Below, piece by piece: positions 33,350-42,386 of a stretch of DNA of 64,000 nucleotides. Positions within the stretch are counted from its first letter, which is position 1; each line of letters begins with the position of its first letter. The notes under the pieces were generated by a model that was not told where the DNA came from, did not search any database, and was given only the letters and a program-made list of their open reading frames with translations. Source of the DNA: JADJPO01 sp963825645 (GTDB lineage Bacteria; Actinomycetota; Actinomycetes; Actinomycetales; Kineosporiaceae); the NCBI GenBank assembly GCA_963825645.1, contig CAWGTT010000001.1:434001-498000 (forward strand), in the 5' to 3' direction. Both the position numbers and the translations under genes were made by a program.

Positions 33350-33431
33350 TGCGGGAGGCGGGACTCGAACCCGCACGCCCTGAGGCACAGGAACCTAAAT
33401 CCTGCGTGGCTGCCAGTTACACCACTCCCGC
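33350..33431 (-). tRNA. tRNA-Leu, anticodon UAG
   Basis: On the minus strand the acceptor stem GCGGGAG/CTCCCGC, discriminator A and T arm GCGGG-TTCGAGT-CCCGC are intact. The anticodon stem CAGGA/TCCTG encloses TTTAGGT, giving anticodon TAG. The enlarged variable region is that of a class II tRNA. CCA is not encoded. Confidence 0.92.
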
Positions 33432-33466
33432 GTGCTGCCCAGGGTAGGACCGGCCGACACTTCTCG

Positions 33467-33931
33467 TCATACGCCCAGAGTCTTGCGCAGCGAGGCGACG
33501 TGGCCGGTGGCCTTGACGTTGTACCGGGCCAGCTGCACGACGCCGTCCGGGTCGACCACGACGGTCGAGCGGATCACCCCGATGGCCTTCTTGCCGTACA
33601 GCGACTTCTCCCCCCACGCTCCCCACGCGGTCAGCACCGTCTTGTCCGGGTCGGACAGCAGTGCAAAGGTCAGGCCGTCCCGCTCGACGAACTGCGCCAG
33701 CTTCTCGGGGGTATCCGGCGAGATGCCCAGCACGGTGTATCCGGCGGCCGCGAGGGAGTCCAGACTGTCCCGGAAGTCGCAGGCCTGCGTCGTACAGCCC
33801 GGGGTCATCGCTGCGGGGTAGAAGTAGACGATCACGTGGCGCCCGCGCAGGGCGGACAGGGTGACCTGCTCGCCGTCCGCGCTGGTGAGGGTGAAGTCGG
33901 GCGCGGGGTAACCGGTCTCGAGCTGAGGCAC
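33467..33931 (-). CDS. bcp: Peroxiredoxin Bcp/PrxQ type
   Basis: The 154-residue thiol peroxidase has APDFTLTSADGEQVTL and the active site TPGCTTQACDFRD, with peroxidatic Cys46 and resolving Cys51, the atypical two-Cys arrangement of Bcp. It reduces hydrogen peroxide and alkyl hydroperoxides with thioredoxin. GTG 33931 lies 6 bases after TAGGGT. Confidence 0.92.
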   Translation of the reverse strand: MPQLETGYPAPDFTLTSADGEQVTLSALRGRHVIVYFYPAAMTPGCTTQACDFRDSLDSLAAAGYTVLGISPDTPEKLAQFVERDGLTFALLSDPDKTVLTAWGAWGEKSLYGKKAIGVIRSTVVVDPDGVVQLARYNVKATGHVASLRKTLGV

Positions 33932-33937
33932 ACGCTC

Positions 33938-33943
33938 ACCCTA
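33938..33943 (-). promoter_or_regulatory. Leaderless-type -10 box (TAGGGT) of bcp
   Basis: TAGGGT on the minus strand ends 6 bases before GTG 33931. Confidence 0.55.
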
Positions 33944-34002
33944 GGGCAGGTGCGTGCCAAGTCGGGTGTCGCTGGCCTACGGTGACCTGCGGAGGTGAGG
34001 TC

Positions 34003-34308
34003 ATGAGCGAGAACAACCGGGCTCTGCCGAGCAGTCCCCAGGAGATCGAGGCGGCGATCGCCGAGCGACGCGCCCACCTGGCCGACACGGTCGACGAGCT
34101 GGTGCAACGTGCCCAGCCGAAGGCGATCGCGCAGCGCTTGGTGCAGGACGCGCGCAGGAGCCTGGTCTCGGCCACCCACACCGACGACGGCGAGCTGCGT
34201 ACCGAGCGGCTCGTGGCGGTCGCCGGCGCCGTCGTCGCGCTGATCGCTCTGTTCACCCTGCTCCGTAGACGCTCCCGTCGCCGGTCCGGCAGCGCCGACC
34301 AGGGCTGA
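34003..34308 (+). CDS. DUF3618 domain membrane protein
   Basis: The 101-residue protein has SSPQEIEAAIAERRAHLADTVDELVQRAQPKAIAQRL, the DUF3618 pattern, then one membrane helix (VAVAGAVVALIALFTLL) and a basic tail. Such proteins are small actinobacterial membrane proteins often linked to membrane-stress genes; the function is unknown. GGAGG at 33991-33995 precedes ATG 34003, so unlike its neighbours it has a leader. Confidence 0.85.
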   Translation: MSENNRALPSSPQEIEAAIAERRAHLADTVDELVQRAQPKAIAQRLVQDARRSLVSATHTDDGELRTERLVAVAGAVVALIALFTLLRRRSRRRSGSADQG

Positions 34309-34354
34309 TGGAACGGCGGAACGACATCCCGACCGTCAGACCGGCCGAGGCGAG

Positions 34355-34360
34355 TACGGT
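34355..34360 (+). promoter_or_regulatory. Leaderless-type -10 box (TACGGT) of the GroES-like gene
   Basis: TACGGT ends 6 bases before GTG 34367. Confidence 0.5.
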
Positions 34361-34366
34361 GCGATC

Positions 34367-34738
34367 GTGAGCACCTCCGGCCCGCGCCCCGTGACCCCGC
34401 TGCCTTCAGCCTCCTCCGATGCCGGACGGTTGCCGATCCGCATGCTGAACGACCGGGTGCTCGTCGACCCGGACTCGGAGGCGGGGGAGCGCCGGTCCTC
34501 GGCCGGCATCGTGATCCCGGCTACCGCCGCGGTCGGCAAGCGCCTCGCCTGGGCCGGCGTGGTCGCGGTCGGGCAGCACGTCCGTCAGGTGCAGGTCGGT
34601 GACCGGGTGCTCTACGACCCCGACGAGAGGGCCGAGGTCGAGCTGAACGGCAGCCAATACGTGCTGCTGCGCGAGCGGGACATCCACGCCGTCGCCGCCC
34701 CACGCATCGAGGACGGCCAGACCGGTCTGTACCTGTGA
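34367..34738 (+). CDS. GroES-family co-chaperonin-like protein
   Basis: The 123-residue protein carries the chaperonin-10 fold: LPIRMLNDRVLVDPDSE, SSAGIVIPATA, WAGVVAVGQHV and VGDRVLYDPDE, with YVLLRERDIHAV at the end. It has about 25 extra N-terminal residues compared with GroES (about 97) and no groEL beside it. It may be a paralogue with another partner rather than the main co-chaperonin. Confidence 0.8.
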   Translation: MSTSGPRPVTPLPSASSDAGRLPIRMLNDRVLVDPDSEAGERRSSAGIVIPATAAVGKRLAWAGVVAVGQHVRQVQVGDRVLYDPDERAEVELNGSQYVLLRERDIHAVAAPRIEDGQTGLYL

Positions 34739-34778
34739 GCCTGAACGGGTCAGGTGAGCCCGTGGGTCCGCCCGGTCG

Positions 34779-36221
34779 GTGAGCGTGATGACACGACGTA
34801 ACGTCCGGTACACCCCGCTCGACGCCGACGGGCCCCTCCCGCTGGACATGCTCCGCGCAGTACGCGGCATCCGGCGCGAGCCTTTGGCCTTCCTGCACCA
34901 GTGCGTGCACCGCTACGGCGACCTGGTCGCCTTCCCGCTGCCGGGCACTCCGGTGCTTCTGGTGAACGACCCGGACGGCGCCCGCCGGGTGCTGCTGGAG
35001 CGGCATGCCGGGTACGGCAAGGCGACCGTGCAGTACACCTCGCTCTCCTTGGTGACCGGGATCGGGCTTCTGACCGCCGAGCAGGCCGAATGGAAGCCGC
35101 GCCGGGCAGTCGACCAGCCGGCCTTCCGGCACACCGCGCTGCCCGGCGTCGCGGCCTCCGCCGGCCACGCCGCCTGCGCCCTGCGCCGCGTCTGGGACGC
35201 GGCCCCGGATCACACCGTCGACGCTGAGCAGGCAGTGCTGCGGGCCATGCTCGACGTCGTCGCCGACACCCTGTTCGACGCCGACCTCGAGAAGGTGGCT
35301 CCGGGTGAGCACCTCGGGCGGCGGCTGGTCGAGGCGGTCGACGAGGCCCTGCAGATCGTGATCGCTCGCGCTCGGCTGCCGCTGCCGGCCCTGCTGGCTC
35401 GGGTGTTTCCGCCCGCTCGTCGCGCCCAGGCCAGGCTGGAGGCGGCGAACGCCGTCCTGGACGACGCCTGCGCGCGGATCGTCGCCGACCGTCGAGCCCG
35501 CGGAGTCGGCGAGGGCGACGCCGATCTGCTGGCCCTGCTGCTGCGCGCCGCCCGAGCAGGGGTGCTCACCGAGCGCGAGGTGCGCGACGAGCTGGTCACC
35601 ATGGTGATCGCCGGGCACGAGACCGTGGCCAGTGCCCTGACCTGGGCGCTGCATCTGCTGGCCACGCATCCGAGCGCGCAGGACCGCCTCGCCGAGGAGC
35701 TGGACGGTGTTCTGGGCGCTGCGGACGACGCGAGGCCGACCTGGGAGGACCTGGCCGGACTGGAATACACCAGAGCGGTGCTCGACGAGGCGCTGCGTCT
35801 CTACCCACCGGCCTGGGTGATCACCCGCAAGGCGTTGGCCGATGACGTGGTCGCCGGGGTCGCGGTGCCCGCGGGCACTCTGATGATCATCAGTCCGTGG
35901 CTGCTGCACCGCCGTGAGGCGGCCTGGCCCGACCCGGAGCGGTTCGACCCGGGGCGCTTTCTGGCCGCGCCCGGCCGCAAGTCCGCCGCGAGCCGGCCCA
36001 GCGGTGACTACTTGCCGTTCGGGCTGGGACCGCGGCTGTGCATCGGCCGCGACGTCGCGCTGGTCGAGGGGGTGATGGTGCTGGCCGGGTTGCTGCGTGG
36101 ACGCCGGGTACTGCCCGCCGTCGGCCACCCGGGTGTCAGCGACGTGCCGCTCGATGCGTTGGTCACCCTGCGCCCGCACGGCGGGATGCCGCTGCGGGTC
36201 ATCGAGCGGGAGGTGCGCTGA
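34779..36221 (+). CDS. Cytochrome P450
   Basis: The roughly 480-residue protein shows the P450 series: I-helix oxygen motif IAGHETV, ExxR in LDEALRLYPPAW, the PERF-like WPDPERFDPGRF and the haem loop FGLGPRLCIGR with its Cys ligand. It has no membrane anchor, so it is a soluble class I type needing a ferredoxin partner, which is not nearby. Start is GTG 34779, with GTG 34785 and ATG 34788 as alternatives. Substrate unknown. Its last 23 bases overlap the convergent APH gene. Confidence 0.9.
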   Translation: MSVMTRRNVRYTPLDADGPLPLDMLRAVRGIRREPLAFLHQCVHRYGDLVAFPLPGTPVLLVNDPDGARRVLLERHAGYGKATVQYTSLSLVTGIGLLTAEQAEWKPRRAVDQPAFRHTALPGVAASAGHAACALRRVWDAAPDHTVDAEQAVLRAMLDVVADTLFDADLEKVAPGEHLGRRLVEAVDEALQIVIARARLPLPALLARVFPPARRAQARLEAANAVLDDACARIVADRRARGVGEGDADLLALLLRAARAGVLTEREVRDELVTMVIAGHETVASALTWALHLLATHPSAQDRLAEELDGVLGAADDARPTWEDLAGLEYTRAVLDEALRLYPPAWVITRKALADDVVAGVAVPAGTLMIISPWLLHRREAAWPDPERFDPGRFLAAPGRKSAASRPSGDYLPFGLGPRLCIGRDVALVEGVMVLAGLLRGRRVLPAVGHPGVSDVPLDALVTLRPHGGMPLRVIEREVR

Positions 36222-37026
36222 GCCGGCTCTCGATCCCGGCCAGCCCGCTGTCCCGCAGCCCGTCCGGTCCGCCACTGACCCCCCAGTGCGCCTCGTACCA
36301 GGGCCCGAGCCGGTGCCAGACCAGGGCGCGTTCGGTCTGCTCGGGGCTCGCCCCGTAGCTCGTCGCGACGGCGTCGGCGAACGGCGCGGCGCACCCGTTC
36401 AGCGCCCAGGCGAGGTCACGCGCCGGGTCGCCGACCAGGGCGTCGCTCCAGTCGATCACTCCGGTGAGCCGGCCGCGGCCGTCGGCGAGCAGATGGCCCG
36501 GGCCGAGATCGGCATGCACGAGGGTGACCGCGGTCGGCCGGCGGGCGCCCTCGAGCAGGGCGGCGGCGGCCTCCCGCAGGCAGGCGTCGACCAGGGGCAG
36601 CACCCGCTGCGTGCACTCGTCCAGGAAGCGCTCCAGGTCGGTGCGCGCCTGCTCTGCTGTGAGGATTCCGGTACCCGCGTAGACCATCGGCGGTGTGCGA
36701 TGCAGCGCGCGCAGGAACCGGCCGAACTGCTCGCCGTCCGCCGCGGTCAGTCGCAGGGGGTCGGCCGGCAGGCCCGGCACCAGCCGGTGCCGTACCCTCA
36801 GCGGCTCCTCCTCGACGACCACCGGTACCGGCACTTCGAGCGGCAGGTAGGCAGCGACTCGGGGCAGCACGGCGGTCTCGGCGAGCAGAGCCCGGGCGAC
36901 CTCGGGGCGGCGGGGTCGTCGGTCGACCCAGCGGCCGTCGACGATCTCGGTGAAGCTGTCCCAGCCCTGGGTGACCAGACGGTGATCGGCAGGTTCTTCG
37001 GGGGCGTGTGACGTCGTTGCGGTCAC
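36199..37026 (-). CDS. Aminoglycoside phosphotransferase-fold kinase
   Basis: The 275-residue protein has the APH/choline kinase fold: VTLVHADLGPGHLL with the catalytic Asp, and GVIDWSDALVGDPARDLAW with the Mg-binding Asp. These proteins phosphorylate small molecules and are often not antibiotic enzymes. The GTG start overlaps the stop of the PHP gene by four bases. The 3' end overlaps the P450 gene. Confidence 0.83.
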   Translation of the reverse strand: MTATTSHAPEEPADHRLVTQGWDSFTEIVDGRWVDRRPRRPEVARALLAETAVLPRVAAYLPLEVPVPVVVEEEPLRVRHRLVPGLPADPLRLTAADGEQFGRFLRALHRTPPMVYAGTGILTAEQARTDLERFLDECTQRVLPLVDACLREAAAALLEGARRPTAVTLVHADLGPGHLLADGRGRLTGVIDWSDALVGDPARDLAWALNGCAAPFADAVATSYGASPEQTERALVWHRLGPWYEAHWGVSGGPDGLRDSGLAGIESRLSAPPAR

Positions 37027-38144
37027 GAGGGCTGCCCGACTGGTCGTTCGGCGGGCCTATGGGTGTGGTCGGCGGTCCAGGCCAGTAGGTCCTCGAGCGG
37101 CCAGGAGTTGACGATCCTGGCCGGGTCGACGCCGCAATCGACGGCCCGAGCACAGCCGATCTGCTGCCAGTCGAGCTGACCGGGAGCATGCGCGTCGGTG
37201 TCGATCGCGAACAGGCAACCGGCCGAGACCGCCTCGCGCAGCAACCGACGCGGCGGGTCCAGCCGCTCCGGCCGGGAGTTGATCTCGACGGCCACGCCGG
37301 CCTCGGCGCAGGCGGCGAACACGGCCGCGGCGTCGAAGCTGGACGGCGGCCGGGCCTTGCCGCTGCGGGTGCTGCCCCGCATCACCGTGCTCCCGTAGCT
37401 GCGGTCGATGACGTAGCGTCCGGTGCAGTGTCCGAGAACATCGGTGTGCCGGTTGCGGATGGCCCTCACCATGCGCCGGGTCATCGCCTCGGCCGGCATC
37501 CTCAGCTCGGAGTGCACGCTGGCCACCACCACGTCCAGCTGGTCGAGCAGGTCGTCCTCCTGGTCCAGGCCACCGTCGCTCAGGATGTCGACCTCGATCC
37601 CGGAGAGCATCCGGAACCCCTCCAGCCGGTCGTTGAGCCCGGACAGCACCTCCAGCTGGCGGCGCAGCCGCTGCGGGCTCAGCCCGTTCGCCACCGTCAG
37701 CCGGGGGGAGTGGTCGCTGAGCACGGTGTAGCCGTGGCCCAGGTCGCGGGCGGTCCGGGCCATCTCCTCGATCGGGGAGCCGCCGTCCGACCAGTCGGAG
37801 TGGGTGTGCAGGTCGCCGCGCAGGGCCGATCTGAGCTCCTGCCCGCCGTCGGCCAGCGGACCCGCGGCGCGCCCGGCCAGCTCGGTCAGGTACTCCGGCT
37901 CCCGGCCGGCGACCGACTGCTCGATCACGGCGGCGGTACGCTCGCCGATCCCCTTGATCTGACGCAGCGCGCCCGTCCCGGCCAGCAGGGCCACGTCGTC
38001 AGGGGCCAGCGCGGCCAGTGCGGACGCCGCCGTCCGGAACGCCTTGACCCGGTAGCTGGACTCCAGCGTGCGCTCCAACAGGAAGGCGATCCGGCGTAGA
38101 TCCGCGACCGGATCCCGCGCCGAACTCGCAGAAGGGGTGCTCAC
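37023..38144 (-). CDS. PHP-domain phosphoesterase with HhH N-terminus, PolX-like without polymerase
   Basis: The 373-residue protein has an N-terminal helix-hairpin region (DLRRIAFLLERTLESSYRVKAFR, then IKGIGERTAAVIEQ), as in family X DNA polymerases. A PHP domain follows with metal ligands in RGDLHTHSDWSDG, YTVLSDHS, GIEVDIL, VVASVHSELR and DTDAHAPGQL. The nucleotidyltransferase palm of PolX is absent. It should be a metal-dependent phosphatase or nuclease. GTG 38144 is chosen by the promoter box; it is first in an operon with the APH gene. Confidence 0.85.
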   Translation of the reverse strand: MSTPSASSARDPVADLRRIAFLLERTLESSYRVKAFRTAASALAALAPDDVALLAGTGALRQIKGIGERTAAVIEQSVAGREPEYLTELAGRAAGPLADGGQELRSALRGDLHTHSDWSDGGSPIEEMARTARDLGHGYTVLSDHSPRLTVANGLSPQRLRRQLEVLSGLNDRLEGFRMLSGIEVDILSDGGLDQEDDLLDQLDVVVASVHSELRMPAEAMTRRMVRAIRNRHTDVLGHCTGRYVIDRSYGSTVMRGSTRSGKARPPSSFDAAAVFAACAEAGVAVEINSRPERLDPPRRLLREAVSAGCLFAIDTDAHAPGQLDWQQIGCARAVDCGVDPARIVNSWPLEDLLAWTADHTHRPAERPVGQPS

Positions 38145-38150
38145 CCGGTC

Positions 38151-38156
38151 AGCCTG
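38151..38156 (-). promoter_or_regulatory. Leaderless-type -10 box (CAGGCT) of the PHP gene
   Basis: CAGGCT on the minus strand ends 6 bases before GTG 38144, in the 70-base divergent spacer. Confidence 0.45.
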
Positions 38157-38202
38157 ACACGAAACTGACCAATGGATCGTCCGCCGACGATCCCGGTGCC
38201 CC

Positions 38203-38208
38203 GATACT
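38203..38208 (+). promoter_or_regulatory. Leaderless-type -10 box (GATACT) of the CYTH-CHAD gene
   Basis: GATACT ends 6 bases before GTG 38215. Confidence 0.5.
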
Positions 38209-38214
38209 GTCCAC

Positions 38215-39855
38215 GTGGCCAAGAAGGCGAAGAAGTCCTCCCACCGCTCCCACGGCGAACCACGGCCCCGGTCGAGCATCGAGATCGAGCAGAAGTACGA
38301 GGTGCCCGCGCGCTTCGCCCTTCCCGACTTGACCGGGCTGCCGGGCCTGGCCACGGTGGACCCGGCGGTGGTGCACCAGCTGGAGGCGACCTACTTCGAC
38401 ACCGTGGACCTGCGCCTTCTGACGGCCAGACGCACCCTGCGCCGCCGGACCGGGGGCGTCGACGCGGGCTGGCACCTCAAGGAGCCGACCCGAAGCGCAG
38501 GAGCCCGTGAGGAGCTCACGCTGCCGCTGGGTCGTGCGGTGCGCACCGTTCCGGCCGCGCTGCGCGACGCCGTCGCCGTCCACGCCCGCGGACGTGACCT
38601 GGCGCCGATCGCGCGGCTCTCGACCGACCGCACTGTGCAGGCGCTACGCGCCGACGACGGCTCGCTGCTCGCTGAGGTGATGCTCGACGACGTCACCGCC
38701 GTCGCGTTCGGCCCGGACGGCCACGAGACCGCCAGCGCCTGGCGTGAGCTGGAGGTCGAGGTGGCTGGAGCGGCGCGGCCGCTGGTCGAGGCGCTGGCGG
38801 CCCGGCTCGCCGAGGCGGGAGCCACGCCCAGCGCCAACGCCTCCAAGCTGGCCCGGGCTCTGGGCCGGCCCACCGACCGGGCGGACGGGCCCGGCGACCG
38901 CGTCCTGCGGAACGCCGCCGGCCATGTCACCGCCGGGATTCAGGCGCTCGGGACGGCAGAGGCGGCCCGCGCGCTGCTGGACTACCTCACCGGCGAGATC
39001 GCGCACCTGAAGGACAACGACCCGCTGGTGCGCGCCGACGCGCCGGACGCCGTTCACCAGATGCGGGTGGCCTGCCGCCGACTGCGCGCCGCGCTGGCCA
39101 CCTTCCGGCCCCTGCTGGATCGGTCGGTGACCGACCCGATCCGCGACGAGCTGCGCTGGATCGCCGGCGAGCTCGGCGCCGCCCGCGACGCCGAGGTGAT
39201 CCGGGACCACCTGCTGGCGGTGGTCGCCGCGGAACCGCCGGCACTGCGCCGCGGCCCGGTGGTCCGCCGGGTTCGCACCACGATGGACGCCCGGTACCGC
39301 GAGGCGCACGACCGCGGCCTGGCCGGGCTGCGCACCACGCGGTACTACGACCTGCTCGACGCTCTGGACCGCCTGCTGGTCTGCCCACCGCTGGCCGAGG
39401 GCGCCGCCGAGCTCGGCCGCCCTGCGCTCGCGAAGTTCGCCAAGGGCACGTGGCGCAAGATTCGGCGTCTGCACGAACAGCTGTCCATGCTGGGCACGGC
39501 CGAAGGGGCCGGCGTGGACGTGGCCGCTGAGCGGGACGCCGTGCTCCACGAGATCCGCAAGGCCGCCAAGCGCGCCCGCTACGCCGGCGAGGCACTGACC
39601 CCGGTGTTCGGCACGGCGGCGGAGGGCTACGCCGAGGTGATGGCCGAGATCCAGTCGGCGCTCGGTGAGCACCAGGACACGGTGGTGATCCGCCAGGAGC
39701 TGCTCGCCCTCGCCGACGCCGCGAGCGACGCCGGGGAGAGCACGTTCACGTACGGCCGGCTGCACGCTCTGGCCCAAGGACAGGGCGAGCGGACGGTGCG
39801 CGCCTTCGAGGAGGTCTGGACCCGGGCTGCGCCCATGGACGTCTCGGGCGGGTGA
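38215..39855 (+). CDS. CYTH and CHAD domain protein (polyphosphate-associated)
   Basis: The 546-residue protein has a basic N-terminus (AKKAKKSSHRSH), then a CYTH triphosphate-tunnel domain with the EIEQKYEV motif (ExExK) at about residues 22-29 and ARRTLRRRTGG. From about residue 245 a CHAD domain follows, rich in conserved His/Arg/Lys (VHQMRVACRRLRAALATF, RDAEVIRDHL, HEIRKAAKRARYAGEAL, EHQDTVVI). CYTH domains hydrolyse or bind triphosphates; CHAD binds inorganic polyphosphate. The stop abuts the stop of the convergent NUDIX gene with no gap. Confidence 0.9.
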   Translation: MAKKAKKSSHRSHGEPRPRSSIEIEQKYEVPARFALPDLTGLPGLATVDPAVVHQLEATYFDTVDLRLLTARRTLRRRTGGVDAGWHLKEPTRSAGAREELTLPLGRAVRTVPAALRDAVAVHARGRDLAPIARLSTDRTVQALRADDGSLLAEVMLDDVTAVAFGPDGHETASAWRELEVEVAGAARPLVEALAARLAEAGATPSANASKLARALGRPTDRADGPGDRVLRNAAGHVTAGIQALGTAEAARALLDYLTGEIAHLKDNDPLVRADAPDAVHQMRVACRRLRAALATFRPLLDRSVTDPIRDELRWIAGELGAARDAEVIRDHLLAVVAAEPPALRRGPVVRRVRTTMDARYREAHDRGLAGLRTTRYYDLLDALDRLLVCPPLAEGAAELGRPALAKFAKGTWRKIRRLHEQLSMLGTAEGAGVDVAAERDAVLHEIRKAAKRARYAGEALTPVFGTAAEGYAEVMAEIQSALGEHQDTVVIRQELLALADAASDAGESTFTYGRLHALAQGQGERTVRAFEEVWTRAAPMDVSGG

Positions 39856-40362
39856 TCAGGGCGGCGTCGCCCCGTCCAAGTGCTCGCGCAGCCGCTCGAT
39901 GAACCTGGCCTGCGCCGCGACGATCCGCTGCGCCGCGTCGTCCAGCTCGAACCATTCCACCCGGTCGAACTCCGGGAACCGCTGTATCCGGCCCGACCGG
40001 GGTGGCCACTCCAGCTCGAAGCTGTTGCTGACCGCGTCGTCGGGGTCGAGGTCGCCCTCGACCGCCCAGGCGGTGACCAGCTTGTTGTTGGCCTGGACGA
40101 CCTCGCCCAGAGGAAGGAACTGACCGTCGGGCAGCGGCACACCGACCTCTTCGACGTACTCGCGCCGCGCTGCGACGAACGGGTCCTCGTCGGCCTCGTA
40201 GCCGCCTTTGGGAATGCTCCAGGCGCCGACATCACGTCGGGTCCACAGCGGCCCGCCCATGTGCCCGAGCAGCACCTGGGGCCCAGGGGAGCCGTGGCGG
40301 CGAAAGAGCAGCACCCCCGCGCTGAACCGGCGCGGCTTGACGCCCCTGGCCTTCCCGCCCAT
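39856..40362 (-). CDS. NUDIX hydrolase
   Basis: The 168-residue protein has a complete Nudix box from GGYEADEDPF through REYVEEVG (GX5EX7REXXEEXG), preceded by GAWSIPKG. It starts SAGVLLFRR. It most resembles NUDIX hydrolases acting on nucleoside polyphosphates or diphosphates; substrate unknown. GGAGG 9 bases before ATG 40362 supports the start. Confidence 0.88.
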   Translation of the reverse strand: MGGKARGVKPRRFSAGVLLFRRHGSPGPQVLLGHMGGPLWTRRDVGAWSIPKGGYEADEDPFVAARREYVEEVGVPLPDGQFLPLGEVVQANNKLVTAWAVEGDLDPDDAVSNSFELEWPPRSGRIQRFPEFDRVEWFELDDAAQRIVAAQARFIERLREHLDGATPP

Positions 40363-40670
40363 GGCGCTGTACCTCCAGTGCGGTCCGACGCGGGCGCTGC
40401 ACGTCCGCGGACTCGGGTGTGCGGTCTCTACTCTGCCCGGTATCGAGGTCTGAGCCGGGTATCCCGGGCGGGTGACATCGACGTCGGGGCCGGCGCCGGC
40501 AATCGTCGTTGCCCTATATGCAACCCGTTCCGCATGTCGCTACGATCTGAGCTGGCGCTGGGCGGCGCGTGGGCCTCGGGGCGAGGCACACGAGACGGCA
40601 CGAGGTGATGGTTCGTGGTGGGTGTCATTCATCGGATGACCGGCCAGGCGACGCGATCGGGCTGCCCGCG
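40363..40670. other. 308-bp divergent spacer with the betA control region
   Basis: No coding frame is convincing. The NUDIX ribosome site lies at the left edge. The palindrome TTGC-N7-GCAA is at 40509-40523 and a possible -10 TACGAT at 40541-40546, followed by a leader of about 120 bases to betA. Confidence 0.5.
40509..40523. promoter_or_regulatory. Putative operator TTGCCCTATATGCAA upstream of betA
   Basis: TTGC-N7-GCAA dyad, 18 bases upstream of TACGAT (40541-40546), a possible -10. Similar dyads precede proV, the dimethylglycine dehydrogenase operon and the second iclR gene, which suggests one shared regulator. Confidence 0.45.
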
Positions 40671-42386
40671 ATGACCTCCCGCCACTACGACTTCGTGATC
40701 GTCGGCGGGGGGTCCGCCGGGTCGGCGTTGGCGAACCGGCTGAGCGCGGACGGCGACCGCACGGTACTGGTGCTCGAGGCCGGGCGGCGCGACCACCGGT
40801 GGGACGTGTTCATCCGGATGCCGGCGGCGCTGACCTACCCGATCGGCAGCCGCTTGTATGACTGGAAGTACCAGAGCGAACCCGAGCCGTTCCTGCACGG
40901 ACGGCGCGTCTATCACGCCCGCGGCAAGGTGCTCGGGGGGTCCAGCTCCATCAACGGCATGATCTTCCAACGCGGTAACCCGATGGACTTCGAGCGGTGG
41001 GCGGCCGACGAGGGCATGGCCGGCTGGGACTACGCGCACTGCCTGCCCTATTTCAGGCGGATGGAGAACTGCCTGGCCGCCGCTGCGGACGATCCGTGGC
41101 GTGGCAGGTCGGGACCACTGGTGCTGGAGCGCGGCCCGGCCACCAACCCTCTGTTCGGGGCCTTCTTCGAGGCGGTGCAACAGGCCGGCTATCCGCTCAC
41201 CGAGGACGTCAACGGCTACCGGCAGGAGGGGTTCGCCCCCTTCGACCGCAACGTGCACCGAGGCCGCCGGCTGTCGGCGTCCAGCGCCTACCTGCACCCG
41301 GTGCGGTCGCGGCCGAACCTGAGCGTGCAGACCTCCCGCCTCGTCACCCGGGTGCTGTTCGGCGGGCCCACGGGACGGCGCGCCACCGGGGTGGAGGTGG
41401 TCAGGATCGACCCGCTGGGCATGCGCCGGCGGGGCCGGGGAGGGTCGGTCGAGCGGATCGAGGCCGGCGAGGTGATCCTGGCCGGTGGAGCGATCAACAC
41501 CCCCCAGCTGCTCCAGCTCTCCGGGGTCGGTGATCCGGACCTGCTGCGCCCGTTGGGGATCGACGTGGTCGCGGATCGGCCCGGGGTCGGGGAGAACCTG
41601 CAGGACCATCTCGAGGTGTACATCCAGCACGCCTGCCGGCAGCCGGTGTCGATGCAGCCGTACCTGGCGAACCGGTACAAGCCGCTCATCGGGGCGAAGT
41701 GGCTGTTCGGCCGCACGGGGCCCGGGGCGACCAATCACTTCGAGGGCGGCGGGTTCACCCGCAGCAACGATGACGTGACCTACCCGAATCTGATGTTCCA
41801 CTTCCTGCCCATTGCGATCCGTTATGACGGATCGCGGCCGCCGGGCGGACACGGCTACCAGCTCCACGTCGGTCCGATGTACTCCGACGCCCGCGGGTCG
41901 GTGCGGATCCGCAGCACCGACCCGATGGTCAAGCCGGAACTGCGGTTCAACTACCTGTCGACCGACACCGACCGGCGGGAGTGGGTGGAGACCGTCGAGG
42001 CGACCCGGCACATCATGAGCCGGCCGGCGATGGCGCCGTTCAACGGCGGGGAGATCTCCCCGGGCAGCTCGGTGCACACCCCGGAGCAGATCCTCGACTG
42101 GGTCGGGCACGACGCCGAGACCGCACTGCATCCCTCGTGCACGGCGAAGATGGGGCTCGGCCGGGACGCCGTCGTCGACCCGCTGACCATGGGGGTGCAC
42201 GAGGTGGAGGGCCTGCGCGTCGTCGACGCCTCGGTGATGCCCTACGTGACCAACGGCAACATCTATGCCCCGGTGATGATGCTCGCCGAGAAGGCAGCTG
42301 ACCTGATCTTGGGCGTCGAACCCCTTGCTCCACAGTCGGTTCCGTTCTACCGGCACCAGCCGACCGGTTCGGGAGGTGCGTCATGA
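40671..42386 (+). CDS. betA: GMC oxidoreductase, choline dehydrogenase
   Basis: The 571-residue flavoenzyme has the ADP-binding GGGSAGSALANRL at the N-terminus. GMC signature 1 is GKVLGGSSSINGMIFQRGNP and signature 2 GAINTPQLLQLSGVG. The active-site His segment is LHPSCTAKMG, and NGNIYAPVMMLAEKAADLI ends the domain. The pattern is that of BetA, which oxidises choline to betaine aldehyde and often on to glycine betaine. No betaine aldehyde dehydrogenase is in the window, so BetA may do both steps. ATG 40671 is placed by homology; in-frame starts at 40608 and 40569 would add N-terminal residues with no visible domain. Its stop overlaps the MetF-like start by four bases. Confidence 0.82.
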   Translation: MTSRHYDFVIVGGGSAGSALANRLSADGDRTVLVLEAGRRDHRWDVFIRMPAALTYPIGSRLYDWKYQSEPEPFLHGRRVYHARGKVLGGSSSINGMIFQRGNPMDFERWAADEGMAGWDYAHCLPYFRRMENCLAAAADDPWRGRSGPLVLERGPATNPLFGAFFEAVQQAGYPLTEDVNGYRQEGFAPFDRNVHRGRRLSASSAYLHPVRSRPNLSVQTSRLVTRVLFGGPTGRRATGVEVVRIDPLGMRRRGRGGSVERIEAGEVILAGGAINTPQLLQLSGVGDPDLLRPLGIDVVADRPGVGENLQDHLEVYIQHACRQPVSMQPYLANRYKPLIGAKWLFGRTGPGATNHFEGGGFTRSNDDVTYPNLMFHFLPIAIRYDGSRPPGGHGYQLHVGPMYSDARGSVRIRSTDPMVKPELRFNYLSTDTDRREWVETVEATRHIMSRPAMAPFNGGEISPGSSVHTPEQILDWVGHDAETALHPSCTAKMGLGRDAVVDPLTMGVHEVEGLRVVDASVMPYVTNGNIYAPVMMLAEKAADLILGVEPLAPQSVPFYRHQPTGSGGAS

